Shown: positions 1-7,269, numbered from the stretch's first letter. The stretch: DNA of 12,500 bases from Rhodospirillaceae bacterium (GCA_018660305.1 JABJKO010000250.1:1-12500), one strand, 5' to 3'. Numbers and translations are program-made. The notes: a model not told the origin generated them from the sequence alone.

Positions 1-1067
1 ATGTGCATCGCGGTGTGCATTACATGAGCCAGAAGGCCACCGATGCCATGGAAGCGGCACGGGAGACCGTGCGCGTCTTTATCAACGCGAAGTCAGAGCG
101 CGAGATCATATTCGTTCGCGGCGCGACGGAAGGCATCAATCTGGTTGCCGATTGCTGGGGGCGGCAAAACCTGAAGGCCGGCGACGAGATTATCCTGTCG
201 CAGATGGAACACCATTCCAACATCGTGCCCTGGCAACTGATCGCCGAGCGCACCGGCGCTGTCATAAAGGTAGTGCCGGTGAATGATGCCGGTGAGTTGG
301 AGATGGATGCCTATGAGGCGTTGCTGGGCGACAGGACGGCGATGGTCGCCCTGACCCATGTATCCAACGCACTCGGCAGCATCACCCCCATGGCCGAAAT
401 TATCCGCCTCGCCCATGACCGCGATGTTCCCGTGCTGGTGGATGGCTGTCAGGCCGTGCCGCACCTCACCATCGATGTTCAGGCGCTTGATGCCGATTTC
501 TACGTCTTCTCCGGTCATAAGCTTTACGGACCCAGCGGCATTGGCATTCTGTATTGCAAGGAAGCGCTGCTTGAGGCCATGCCGCCCTATCAGGGCGGTG
601 GTGAAATGATCGATCTGGTGACCTTTGAGAAGACCACCTATGCCGATCTGCCGTTCAAGTTTGAAGCCGGAACGCCTCATATTGCCGGCGCCATCGGGTT
701 GGGCGCCGCGGTGGATTATGTGACCGGTCTGGGGTTGGAGAAAATCGCTGCCCATGAAGACGATCTATTGGTTTATGGCACGCAACAGCTCAGCGCCATC
801 AACAGCCTGAGAATGGTGGGGACGGCGGCAGACAAGACCGCGATCCTGTCTTTCGTTCTCGATGATGTTCATCCCCACGATGTGGGAACCATCCTCGATC
901 GCGAAGGCGTAGCTGTCCGTACCGGGCATCACTGCGCCCAGCCGATCATGGACCGCTACGATATCGCCGCGACTGTGCGTGCCTCAATAGGTCTCTACAA
1001 CACCCGGGAGGAAATCGATGCGTTGGTCAATGCTCTTGGCCGGGTGCAGGAGATTTTTGGGCCATGA
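1..1067 (+). CDS. sufS: Cysteine desulfurase SufS (5' end outside window)
   Basis: PLP-dependent cysteine desulfurase of the SUF pathway. It takes sulfur from L-cysteine as a persulfide and passes it to the scaffold system in the cytoplasm. About 354 residues are visible against roughly 405-415 for the family, so about 50-60 N-terminal residues lie to the left. The first in-frame GTG (position 3) falls inside the conserved NVHRGVHYMSQ segment and is not a start. Landmarks in visible numbering: RGATEGINLVA for cofactor binding, the MEHHSN motif, the Schiff-base lysine in SGHKLYGPSG (K173), and the persulfide cysteine in RTGHHCAQP (C311). The end overlaps the next gene by ATGA, which indicates translational coupling. 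SufS, rather than IscS, is supported by the RTGHHCAQP motif and by the SufU/SufT neighbours. Confidence 0.96.
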   Translation, partial: VHRGVHYMSQKATDAMEAARETVRVFINAKSEREIIFVRGATEGINLVADCWGRQNLKAGDEIILSQMEHHSNIVPWQLIAERTGAVIKVVPVNDAGELEMDAYEALLGDRTAMVALTHVSNALGSITPMAEIIRLAHDRDVPVLVDGCQAVPHLTIDVQALDADFYVFSGHKLYGPSGIGILYCKEALLEAMPPYQGGGEMIDLVTFEKTTYADLPFKFEAGTPHIAGAIGLGAAVDYVTGLGLEKIAAHEDDLLVYGTQQLSAINSLRMVGTAADKTAILSFVLDDVHPHDVGTILDREGVAVRTGHHCAQPIMDRYDIAATVRASIGLYNTREEIDALVNALGRVQEIFGP

Positions 1068-1516
1068 ATGACGGTCTCACGGATCTGTATCAGGAGGTCA
1101 TCCTCGATCACAGCCGCCATCCGAGGAATTTCGGCCCGGCGGAAGAGGCCAATCGTCAGGCGCGGGGCAATAATCCGCTGTGCGGTGACCGGGTGTCGGT
1201 TTACCTGGCGGTGAAAGACGATCATATCACCGACGCAAGGTTCGAGGCGCGGGGCTGCGCCATATCCATCGCCTCGGCATCGATGATGACGGAGATGATC
1301 AAGGGCAAAAGCGTTGATGAAGCCAAATCGTTATTCGACCGATTCCACACATTGGTCACTTCCGACGCAAACGGCGCGGCGGATGACGATCTGGCCGAAC
1401 TGGAATCTTTGTCGGGCGTGCGTGCCTTTCCAACGCGGATCAAGTGCGCGACGCTTGCCTGGCACGCCATGACGGCGGCGCTGGACGGCGCCGATGAAGA
1501 CGTAAAGACGGAATAG
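1064..1516 (+). CDS. sufU: SufU-type Fe-S scaffold / sulfur-transfer protein
   Basis: NifU N-terminal/IscU-fold protein of 150 residues. It would accept persulfide sulfur from SufS and act as scaffold or zinc-dependent sulfurtransferase. The ligand set is visible: C40 and D42 in NPLCGDR, C65 in ARGCAISIASASMM, and C128 in RIKCATLAW. The 63-residue gap between the second and third cysteines is longer than in IscU and matches the insertion that marks SufU. No IscU-type LPPVK chaperone motif is seen, as expected for SufU. The start ATG overlaps the sufS stop (ATGA), with an AGGAG-like element about 11 bases upstream. The next gene begins 14 bases after the stop. Whether it works as a scaffold or only as a sulfur acceptor cannot be told from sequence. 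Confidence 0.93.
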   Translation: MNDGLTDLYQEVILDHSRHPRNFGPAEEANRQARGNNPLCGDRVSVYLAVKDDHITDARFEARGCAISIASASMMTEMIKGKSVDEAKSLFDRFHTLVTSDANGAADDDLAELESLSGVRAFPTRIKCATLAWHAMTAALDGADEDVKTE

Positions 1517-1530
1517 GAAATCAGGGCGCC

Positions 1531-2040
1531 ATGTTTTGGAGAAAGCGTAAGGAAAGCCAGATGCAAGAACCTGTGGCAGTAACAATCGAGCCAGCGGAGC
1601 CGGAGAAGGCCGCAACAGCCGAAGCGGCTATGACGAGGCCGGAGGAAGAATCCATCCCGGCCCCTATGGTCCGCGAACCCCTGAAAGAACCAGAGGATCG
1701 GCCGGTTGCCGTTAGCGCGCCGCCCAGCATAGAGACGGCCCAACTCGAAGGCCGCATTATCGAGGCTATTTCGACAATTTATGACCCCGAAATTCCCGTT
1801 AATATTTACGAGCTGGGTTTGATTTATGATCTCAGCATCACGGCCGACGACCGGGTTCGGGTGGAGATGACCCTGACATCGCCGGCTTGCCCGGTAGCGG
1901 GTTCTCTCCCCGGCGAGGTGGAGCAGAAGGTACGGGAAGTCGATGGTGTGCAGGATGTGGCGTTGGAGCTGGTCTGGGACCCGCCCTGGACGCCTGAACG
2001 AATGACCGAGGCGGCGCGTCTCGAACTTGGATTTATGTAG
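1531..2040 (+). CDS. sufT: SufT, DUF59/MIP18-family Fe-S maturation factor with N-terminal extension
   Basis: A 169-residue protein whose C-terminal 100 residues form a DUF59 (MIP18/PaaD-like) domain. DPEIPVNIYELGLIY lies at about 85-99, the conserved TSPACP with C120 at about 116-121, and WDPPWTPERMTEAARLELG at the end. SufT proteins in SUF operons help maturation of Fe-S proteins; the exact step is not settled. Residues 1 to about 70 are a Pro/Glu/Ala-rich, probably disordered segment. Two starts are possible. ATG 1531 has AGGAAA 10 bases upstream. ATG 1561 has AAGGA with about 7-base spacing and would give 159 residues. I keep the longer form, but the internal start is equally plausible. 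Its stop codon is part of the next gene's ribosome binding site. Confidence 0.93.
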   Translation: MFWRKRKESQMQEPVAVTIEPAEPEKAATAEAAMTRPEEESIPAPMVREPLKEPEDRPVAVSAPPSIETAQLEGRIIEAISTIYDPEIPVNIYELGLIYDLSITADDRVRVEMTLTSPACPVAGSLPGEVEQKVREVDGVQDVALELVWDPPWTPERMTEAARLELGFM

Positions 2041-2044
2041 GAGG
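2039..2044 (+). promoter_or_regulatory. Strong Shine-Dalgarno that fixes the GTG start of the A-type carrier
   Basis: AGGAGG sits 6 bases before GTG 2051 and overlaps the TAG stop of sufT (2038-2040). It selects GTG 2051 over an in-frame TTG at 2027 that lies inside sufT, and it suggests coupling of the two cistrons. Confidence 0.85.
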
Positions 2045-2050
2045 TTTGCG

Positions 2051-2410
2051 GTGACCACAACAACCGATCGAACCGAAAGGCCGCCGGTGCTGCAGGTGAC
2101 GCCCGGCGCGGCCGCTCAACTTCGCAAGTTGCTTGAGCAGCATAATCCCGATGCGTTGGGTATCCGCGTCGGTGTCCGTGAAGGCGGCTGCAATGGCATG
2201 TCCTATTCGATGGATTTTGCGACCGAAAAAGACCCCGCCGATGAAGAGATGGATGTCGATGGTGTTCGTTTGTTGATCGACCCTATGTCGATCATGTATC
2301 TGATCGGGACCCAGATGGATTTCGTCCAAGAAAAACTCGGCGCGACGTTTGTCTTCAAGAACCCCAACGAATCCGGCCGTTGCGGTTGCGGTGAATCCTT
2401 CAGCGTATAG
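2051..2410 (+). CDS. sufA: A-type iron-sulfur carrier (SufA/IscA/ErpA family)
   Basis: A 119-residue HesB/IscA-family protein that carries Fe-S clusters from the assembly machinery to apo-targets. The three conserved cysteines are present: C47 in EGGCNGMSYSMDF, and C111 and C113 in GRCGCGESFSV near the C-terminus. GTG 2051 is chosen as start because of the AGGAGG 6 bases upstream. An upstream TTG would add eight residues and overlap sufT. It is the last gene of the suf block, followed by only 36 bases before the convergent neighbour ends. Operon context favours the name SufA, but ErpA-like or IscA-like function cannot be excluded. Confidence 0.92.
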   Translation: MTTTTDRTERPPVLQVTPGAAAQLRKLLEQHNPDALGIRVGVREGGCNGMSYSMDFATEKDPADEEMDVDGVRLLIDPMSIMYLIGTQMDFVQEKLGATFVFKNPNESGRCGCGESFSV

Positions 2411-2426
2411 CTCTATAGGGCTCTAA

Positions 2427-2441
2427 GACGCAAACGGCGTC
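2427..2441 (+). terminator. Small hairpin between convergent genes, weak terminator candidate
   Basis: GACGC and GCGTC form a 5-base-pair stem around a 5-base loop in the 36-base gap between the sufA stop and the stop of the convergent membrane protein gene. There is no T-tract on either strand, so it is at best a weak intrinsic terminator. Confidence 0.3.
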
Positions 2442-2446
2442 ATCTA

Positions 2447-4678
2447 TTACCGAAGCACGCGGATGATGTTGGAATAGCCGTCTGTCCAGGGGCGCAGGCT
2501 CGACGGTTCTAGCGAGCGCCATTTCCCCAGATTTTTTAGCGCCGATATATCGCTTTCCTGTTCGGCGACGGCGATCCAATGGGACGCTGTGGCGTGCTTG
2601 GGGGCGTCCGCACCCGGTTTGTGTTCCAGGAGCAGCGCCGACATGCTGGCATCGTCCACAAGAGCGCTCAGGACCCGATCGAGGTGAAGATAGCGGTTGC
2701 TGACGTGGAACATCAGAATGCCGCCCGGTGCCAACTTCGTTCGATAGAGTGTCAGGGCCTCCCTGGTGAGGAGATGGAGAGGGACGGCATCCGAGCTATA
2801 GGCATCAAGCACCATGAGATCGAAGCTTGATGATGGCACGTTGTTGAGTTGCAGCCGGGCATCGCCAACCAGAAAATTCGTCGCTTTTCCTCTGTCGCAA
2901 TCGCGCAAAAACGTGAAGTAGTTATCATCGCGTGCGATTTTGACGATGAGCGGATCCAGCTCAAAAATAGTCCATTGGTCAGCGGGTTTTGAATAGCAGA
3001 GGCTCGCACCAACGCCGAGTCCGACCAGACCAACCCGTAGATCCGGGCGTCTGCCGCGGATTGTTTCAAATGCCTGTCCTAGCGGACCCTGACGGCTGTA
3101 GTAGCTGACCGGCTCCAATGCCATTGGCTTGGCCAGTAATTGGGCGCCGTGCATGGTTGTGCCGTGATAGAGCTGGCGGGCAAGGCCGTCGTCCGATGTT
3201 TTCACGCGGTAGACGCCGAAAAAACTTCGTGACTGGGACAGAAAATCGCCGCTGGTGGAGGTGGTGGCAAAAAACGCCAACGCGGCACCGATACCCAGCG
3301 CGAAACGCAGCGGTCTTTCTTTGAAGCCAAAGACCAATATGCCGATTACGCAAAACAGCGCGACGCGGGCGTATCCTTTAAATTCCGCCAGACCCGGCGG
3401 GAGGTCCAAATTATGTATTGTCAGCGCGAGCACGAGGATCGCCAGGGGCAGCCCCATATCGAGCGAATATTTTCGCAGGGATCCACCCCACACCCCCGGT
3501 CGCAGGGCGACCGCAACGACCACGGCGAGGCCGTATTCGTATATGCCGTCGAACAGCAGGGGGGCGGCGAGAACGTTGAAGGCGCCACCCAGCAGGCCGC
3601 CCACGGACATGCACAGATAAAATTCTGTCAGTCGGTTTACGTCAGGACGGTGTTTGACCAGTTCGCCGTGGCAGGACAGAGCCAGCAGGAAGAGGATGGT
3701 CAGATGGACGCTGGCCGACAGCCAGATGCTGTTTCCCTGAAACAGGACGCCGACCAGGGCCAGGACCAGAAAATAGGGCTGCAAACGAATGACCCACTCA
3801 TGGGGCAGGATCGGCCGCTGGGCAAAGACGACGACAAAAGAAAGCAGATAGAGCGTTAAGGGGATAACCCAAAGCAAAGGGACCGCCGCGACATCGGTGC
3901 TGATATGCTGAGTGACCCCGAGAAGGAGGCTGGACGGTGCGAACGAGAACGCGATCCAGAGCCCTCTTTCGCGCCAGATATTTCTTGCGCCTGGATGAGC
4001 CGTTACCGCCCTCGGCTGCGGCCGGCAATACGAGGCCGATTTGCCGCCCGGTAACAGCGTGCAAAGAGCAATCAAGAGCAACAGGACGATAACGCCGGCG
4101 CTCCAGGCGATAGCTTGTTCGCGCAGGTCTAAGTTGGGTTCGAGAAAGAAGGGGAACGCGAGCAGCGCCAAAATGCTGCCTAGATTACTGGCCCCATACA
4201 GAAAGTAAGGGTCTTCGGCATGCCGGTGACCGGACCGGGCAAACCAGCGCTGCAGTAAAGGGGCGGTGGCGGAAACCGCGAAAAACGGTAAGCCGATTGA
4301 CATCGCGAACAGAATGACAAGACCGGCGACAGGTGCATCACCGGGATCGTAGCCTTCCTGCACAGCGACAGGCAGGCTGTACAAGGCGATGGCAACGATG
4401 AATAGATGCAGAAATACCTGCCACTTGGGCGGCAGTTTCAGATTCACAAAATGAACGTAGCCATATCCCAACAGGAGCGTGCCCTGGAAGAACATCATGG
4501 CGGTATTCCAAACCGCCGGCGCGCCGCCAAGAAGGGGTAGAGCCATCTTGGCAAAAAGAGGCTGAATCCAGAACAGCAACCCTGCGCTGGTAAACAACGT
4601 GAGCCCAAAAAGCGGAATGAGGGCCTGGTCGATGAGGCGCTTGGCAGGCCGGGCAATCGCTGCTTCGTTAGTTTCCAT
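2447..4678 (-). CDS. Membrane-anchored spermidine-synthase-like protein (fused MFS/spermidine synthase family)
   Basis: A 743-residue protein with two halves. Residues about 20-475 are many hydrophobic segments resembling a transporter-like membrane domain and include the family-typical FWIQPLFAKMALPLLGGAPAVWNTAMMFFQ stretch in pieces (about 36-65). Residues about 485-743 are a Rossmann-fold aminopropyltransferase-like domain. It has LYHGTTMHGAQ (503-513), YYSRQGPLGQ (526-535), the cofactor loop GLVGLGVGA (550-558), FELDP (572-576), GDAR (605-608) and LDAYSSDAVPLHLLT (624-638). The DAYSSD segment replaces the classical spermidine-synthase active-site motif, so true spermidine synthesis is doubtful and the substrate is unknown. 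The ATG at 4678 has no clear Shine-Dalgarno. It converges with suf and diverges from the PaaY-like gene. Confidence 0.88.
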   Translation of the reverse strand: METNEAAIARPAKRLIDQALIPLFGLTLFTSAGLLFWIQPLFAKMALPLLGGAPAVWNTAMMFFQGTLLLGYGYVHFVNLKLPPKWQVFLHLFIVAIALYSLPVAVQEGYDPGDAPVAGLVILFAMSIGLPFFAVSATAPLLQRWFARSGHRHAEDPYFLYGASNLGSILALLAFPFFLEPNLDLREQAIAWSAGVIVLLLLIALCTLLPGGKSASYCRPQPRAVTAHPGARNIWRERGLWIAFSFAPSSLLLGVTQHISTDVAAVPLLWVIPLTLYLLSFVVVFAQRPILPHEWVIRLQPYFLVLALVGVLFQGNSIWLSASVHLTILFLLALSCHGELVKHRPDVNRLTEFYLCMSVGGLLGGAFNVLAAPLLFDGIYEYGLAVVVAVALRPGVWGGSLRKYSLDMGLPLAILVLALTIHNLDLPPGLAEFKGYARVALFCVIGILVFGFKERPLRFALGIGAALAFFATTSTSGDFLSQSRSFFGVYRVKTSDDGLARQLYHGTTMHGAQLLAKPMALEPVSYYSRQGPLGQAFETIRGRRPDLRVGLVGLGVGASLCYSKPADQWTIFELDPLIVKIARDDNYFTFLRDCDRGKATNFLVGDARLQLNNVPSSSFDLMVLDAYSSDAVPLHLLTREALTLYRTKLAPGGILMFHVSNRYLHLDRVLSALVDDASMSALLLEHKPGADAPKHATASHWIAVAEQESDISALKNLGKWRSLEPSSLRPWTDGYSNIIRVLR

Positions 4679-4916
4679 ACGAGCGTCAGGCCTTTGCCAC
4701 TGAAATTTTGTTGAGGAAGCCGGGTCGGTCGATGACCGTTTGCCCTGGTAATCTACGAATTCGGGCTTACCAGCGGATTAAAGCGCCCCTATTCGGTTAG
4801 GCTTTGCAGGTTCCCCTCGGCGCAACACGTTAATCCTTGGTCAACCATAGAAAAGGGGGCTGTTTGCAGGTCATCTGGCCCCCGGATGGCCCTTGGCCGG
4901 TTCTTCTGTTATCACG
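4679..4916. promoter_or_regulatory. Divergent intergenic region with several dyads
   Basis: This 238-base gap between two divergent genes must hold promoters for both, but I could not identify convincing -35/-10 pairs on either strand. It contains three short inverted repeats: CGGTC-GAT-GACCG (4726-4738), CTGGTAA-N15-TTACCAG (4745-4773, with GAATTC in the spacer) and GGGGGC-N17-GCCCCC (4855-4883). The last would lie in the leader of the PaaY-like gene, ending 33 bases before its start. No small gene is evident. Confidence 0.4.
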
Positions 4917-5528
4917 ATGAGCATGGAAAACATCTATTCAATCGACGGTATCGTGCCGGTCGTCGACCCGACGGCCTTTGTTCATCCAACGGCAACATTA
5001 ATCGGCGATGTGATCGTCGGGCCGCGTTGTTACGTAGGCCCTAACGTCTCTCTGCGCGGTGATATGGGGCGAATCTTCATGAAACCGGGCAGCAACATGC
5101 AGGATGGCTGCATTGCCCATACTTTTGCCGGCGGTGAGGTGGTCCTGGAGGAGGGCGCCAATGTCGGCCATGGAGCGGTTCTCCATGGCTGTCTGCTGGG
5201 AAAATACGTGCTGATCGGTATGAACGCGGTGATCATGGACGGGGCCGAAATTGGCGATTTCTCCTTTGTCGGCGCCCTTGCCATGGTGAAGGCCAATTTC
5301 TCGGTGCCACCCAGATCCATTGCGGTGGGTGTGCCGGCCAGAATTCTGCGGGAATTGAAAGAAGAAGAAATAACCTGGAAACGGGGCGGGGACGAAGATT
5401 ATCAAAGCCTCATTCGCCGTTGCCAGGCGACGATGCAGCGCGTCGAGCCCCTGGTGAAACTGGATAATATGGGTGAGGCCAGGATAAAGATCGATGGGGT
5501 GCCGGCGCTGTATAAAACGCGGAAATAG
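4917..5528 (+). CDS. paaY: PaaY-like gamma-carbonic-anhydrase-family hexapeptide protein
   Basis: A 203-residue left-handed beta-helix protein of the gamma-carbonic anhydrase/CaiE-PaaY group. PaaY is known as a trimeric hexapeptide-repeat thioesterase linked to phenylacetate breakdown. Visible features (numbering from ATG 4917) are the IYSIDGIVPVV start, HPTA and LIGDVIVG repeats, SLRGDMGRI, and three likely metal-binding histidines H68, H85 and H90 in IAHTF and GHGAVLHGC. It then has VGMN/IGMNAVIMDGA-type turns and a C-terminal helix with EITWKRGGDEDYQ, close to the E. coli PaaY pattern. Start choice: ATG 4917 or ATG 4923 fits the family N-terminus; neither has a good Shine-Dalgarno, and a TTG at 4893 is less likely. 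No other paa genes are present, so its substrate here is uncertain. Confidence 0.85.
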   Translation: MSMENIYSIDGIVPVVDPTAFVHPTATLIGDVIVGPRCYVGPNVSLRGDMGRIFMKPGSNMQDGCIAHTFAGGEVVLEEGANVGHGAVLHGCLLGKYVLIGMNAVIMDGAEIGDFSFVGALAMVKANFSVPPRSIAVGVPARILRELKEEEITWKRGGDEDYQSLIRRCQATMQRVEPLVKLDNMGEARIKIDGVPALYKTRK

Positions 5529-5662
5529 AGCACATTAGCCGTTTCCCAGCCCAATAATCTTTCCTGATTTTCATTCTATGTAAGAATTTTATCGCCTACC
5601 AACAACGGTGCGAAGGCTAGCGATTGGCTGCGATCCGGATGGATCGGGGAAAAGGCGAATTT
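5529..5662 (+). other. Intergenic gap between PaaY-like and flippase genes
   Basis: A 134-base non-coding stretch. It contains a weak A/T hairpin, ATTCT-ATGTA-AGAAT (5573-5587), followed by TTT, as a possible terminator for the upstream gene. A 6-base-pair dyad, CGATCC-GGAT-GGATCG (5631-5646), lies just before the flippase ribosome binding site. No confident promoter was recognised. Confidence 0.35.
5651..5655 (+). promoter_or_regulatory. Ribosome binding site that sets the flippase start
   Basis: AAAGG lies 7 bases before ATG 5663. It favours this start over an in-frame TTG at 5624 or ATG at 5639, which would add residues that do not fit the family N-terminus. Confidence 0.6.
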
Positions 5663-7141
5663 ATGAGCAAGATGTTAACCGGATCAATGTGGATGATCGC
5701 GCTTCGCTGGTCGATTCGGGGAGTCGGCCTGATCAGCATATTTGTCCTTGCCAGATTGCTGACACCGGAAGATTTCGGTCTCGTCGCCATGGGTACTCTG
5801 GTCGTTGGACTGCTCGCAATATTTTCTGAACTGGGTACGTTGGTACTACTGATCCGTATGAAGGATCCGAAGCGGGAGCACTACGACACCGCCTGGACGA
5901 TCATGCTAATTCAGTCTCTTGCCCTCGGGCTAATATTGTATTCGGCAGCGCCCTATGCCGCGCTATATTTCGAGGATCCGCGGGTTGTCGAAGTCATTCG
6001 CTGGTTATCTTTGAGTTCTGTCATTCTTGGCTTCAAGAATGTCGGCGTCATTAATTTTCGAAAAGACCTCTGGTTTGGCAAGGATTTCAAATACGAGTTT
6101 CTGATAAAGTTCAGCGGCTTCTTCATCACCTTGTCCCTTGCATTTTACCTAAAATCCTATTGGGCACTGGTGTTTGGCGGTATCGGAACCCAATTGATGG
6201 GGGTGATATGGAGCTATGTAATGCATCCATACCGGCCACGCCTGTCGCTGGTGGCCTGGCGCGAATTTTTATCATTTTCCATGTGGATTACGCCGACGAA
6301 CATTGCCTACTTCTTAAATCAGAAATTGGACACACTCGTTGTCGGTTATATCGGCAGTGCCTCTCAGCTAGGCGTCTATAATGTCGCGTCCGAAATCTCG
6401 AGCATGGCGACCAGCGAAATTGTTCAACCTATAAATCGGGCCCTTTACCCCAACTACGCCAAGCTCAAAGAAAAACCCCGGGAACTCCTGGAGGCCTATC
6501 TCAACGTGCTTAAATTTGTCGCGATCATATGCTGCTCGTTTGGCGTTGGTTTGGCGCTGGTGGCGGAGGATTTCGTCTTTACTGTGCTCGGCGACCAATG
6601 GGGCGAGGCTGTTCCCTTGATGCGCTGGCTGGCCATATTCTGCGCGATCGCCGGGCTTTGTCAGATCCTTGGCGGACATATATTCGTTGTCATGGGTCGG
6701 GAAAAGCTAATGTTTTTCCTCACATCGCTACGCTTGGTGCTTTTTAGTTCCGGTGTGGTGTTATCGGCGTGGTACTGGGGAGATACAGAGCTAATTGCCA
6801 TGGCGGCTTTGGTGACGACCGCGTGTTATGCGGTCGTTCTGTCGTTCAGCCTTCAGCGCGTCATTGCGGTGACACCCTCTCAAATTGCCGCCACTTTACT
6901 TCGGCCGCTTATCTCGGCCGGGGCAATGGTATTTGTCCTCCTGAGTGTGGACCTCGCACCGACTGATAATCATGTGGTCAGCCTGGCGGCGGATGTCATA
7001 CTGGGTGGCACAATCTACCTGTCATCGCTGTTTATGCTTTGGTTTATAGCTGGCCGCCCGGCTGGCCCGGAGAAAGTTGCGGCTGAATTGCTGATGAGCC
7101 GGCTGGGGCGACAGCAACCTATTGCGACCAAACCAGACTAG
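5663..7141 (+). CDS. Wzx/WzxC-type polysaccharide flippase (MOP superfamily)
   Basis: A 492-residue integral membrane protein of the polysaccharide-transporter branch of the MOP superfamily. These proteins flip lipid-linked glycan units across the inner membrane. The length fits the family (about 450-500). The N-terminus SKMLTGSMWMIALRWSIRGVG is typical: an amphipathic start leading into the first membrane segment, then LARLLTPEDFGLVAMGTL, a WzxC-like signature. About 12-14 hydrophobic stretches follow. GYIGSASQLGVYNVASEISSM and QPINRALYPNYAKL in the middle also match this family. It is followed by the heparinase-like gene on the same strand after 128 bases, which supports a surface-polysaccharide role. 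No polymerase or glycosyltransferase is seen nearby, so the transported glycan is unknown. Confidence 0.87.
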   Translation: MSKMLTGSMWMIALRWSIRGVGLISIFVLARLLTPEDFGLVAMGTLVVGLLAIFSELGTLVLLIRMKDPKREHYDTAWTIMLIQSLALGLILYSAAPYAALYFEDPRVVEVIRWLSLSSVILGFKNVGVINFRKDLWFGKDFKYEFLIKFSGFFITLSLAFYLKSYWALVFGGIGTQLMGVIWSYVMHPYRPRLSLVAWREFLSFSMWITPTNIAYFLNQKLDTLVVGYIGSASQLGVYNVASEISSMATSEIVQPINRALYPNYAKLKEKPRELLEAYLNVLKFVAIICCSFGVGLALVAEDFVFTVLGDQWGEAVPLMRWLAIFCAIAGLCQILGGHIFVVMGREKLMFFLTSLRLVLFSSGVVLSAWYWGDTELIAMAALVTTACYAVVLSFSLQRVIAVTPSQIAATLLRPLISAGAMVFVLLSVDLAPTDNHVVSLAADVILGGTIYLSSLFMLWFIAGRPAGPEKVAAELLMSRLGRQQPIATKPD

Positions 7142-7174
7142 CTTTCTGGTCTTCTGATGGCGCGGGGACAGTTC

Positions 7175-7192
7175 GGACGGCCGGTGCCGTCC
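7175..7192 (+). terminator. GC-rich hairpin after the flippase gene
   Basis: GGACGGC and GCCGTCC form a perfect 7-base-pair stem with a CGGT tetraloop, 33 bases after the flippase stop. It is followed by A/T-rich sequence but not a clean T-run. It is a plausible intrinsic terminator or RNA 3'-end stabiliser separating the flippase from the next gene. Confidence 0.5.
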
Positions 7193-7193
7193 A

Positions 7194-7269
7194 TTGATAA
7201 GTATTTAATAACTCCTGAATATTTTAACGTTTAACAGTCGCACCTTTTATTATCGAGTTTAACTCAAAG
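7194..7269 (+). promoter_or_regulatory. A/T-rich putative promoter and leader of the heparinase-like gene
   Basis: After the hairpin the sequence becomes markedly A/T-rich. TTGATA (7194-7199) with an 18-base spacer to AATATT (7218-7223) is a possible sigma70-type pair, matching only partly. An 11-base palindrome GAGTTTAACTC (7255-7265) ends 4 bases before the ATG, where a Shine-Dalgarno would be expected. No good Shine-Dalgarno is present. Confidence 0.35.

Noticed and set aside
3..5. GTG at the left edge as the start of the cysteine desulfurase
   Set aside because: It encodes the Val of the conserved NVHRGVHYMSQ segment, and about 50 family residues would be missing, so the gene continues outside the window.
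93..755. A 220-codon minus-strand open frame inside sufS
   Set aside because: It is antisense to conserved cysteine desulfurase motifs and the translation looks like non-coding shadow sequence.
1222..2058. A 278-codon open frame on the minus strand opposite sufU and sufT
   Set aside because: It is antisense to two genes with clear family motifs, its protein shows no recognisable motif, and it has the His/Arg-rich composition typical of a shadow frame in GC-rich DNA.
4803..4871. TTTGCAGGT occurring twice, exactly 60 bases apart, in the divergent gap
   Set aside because: A 9-base match in a 238-base region is roughly a one-in-ten event by chance and no further similarity extends around it.
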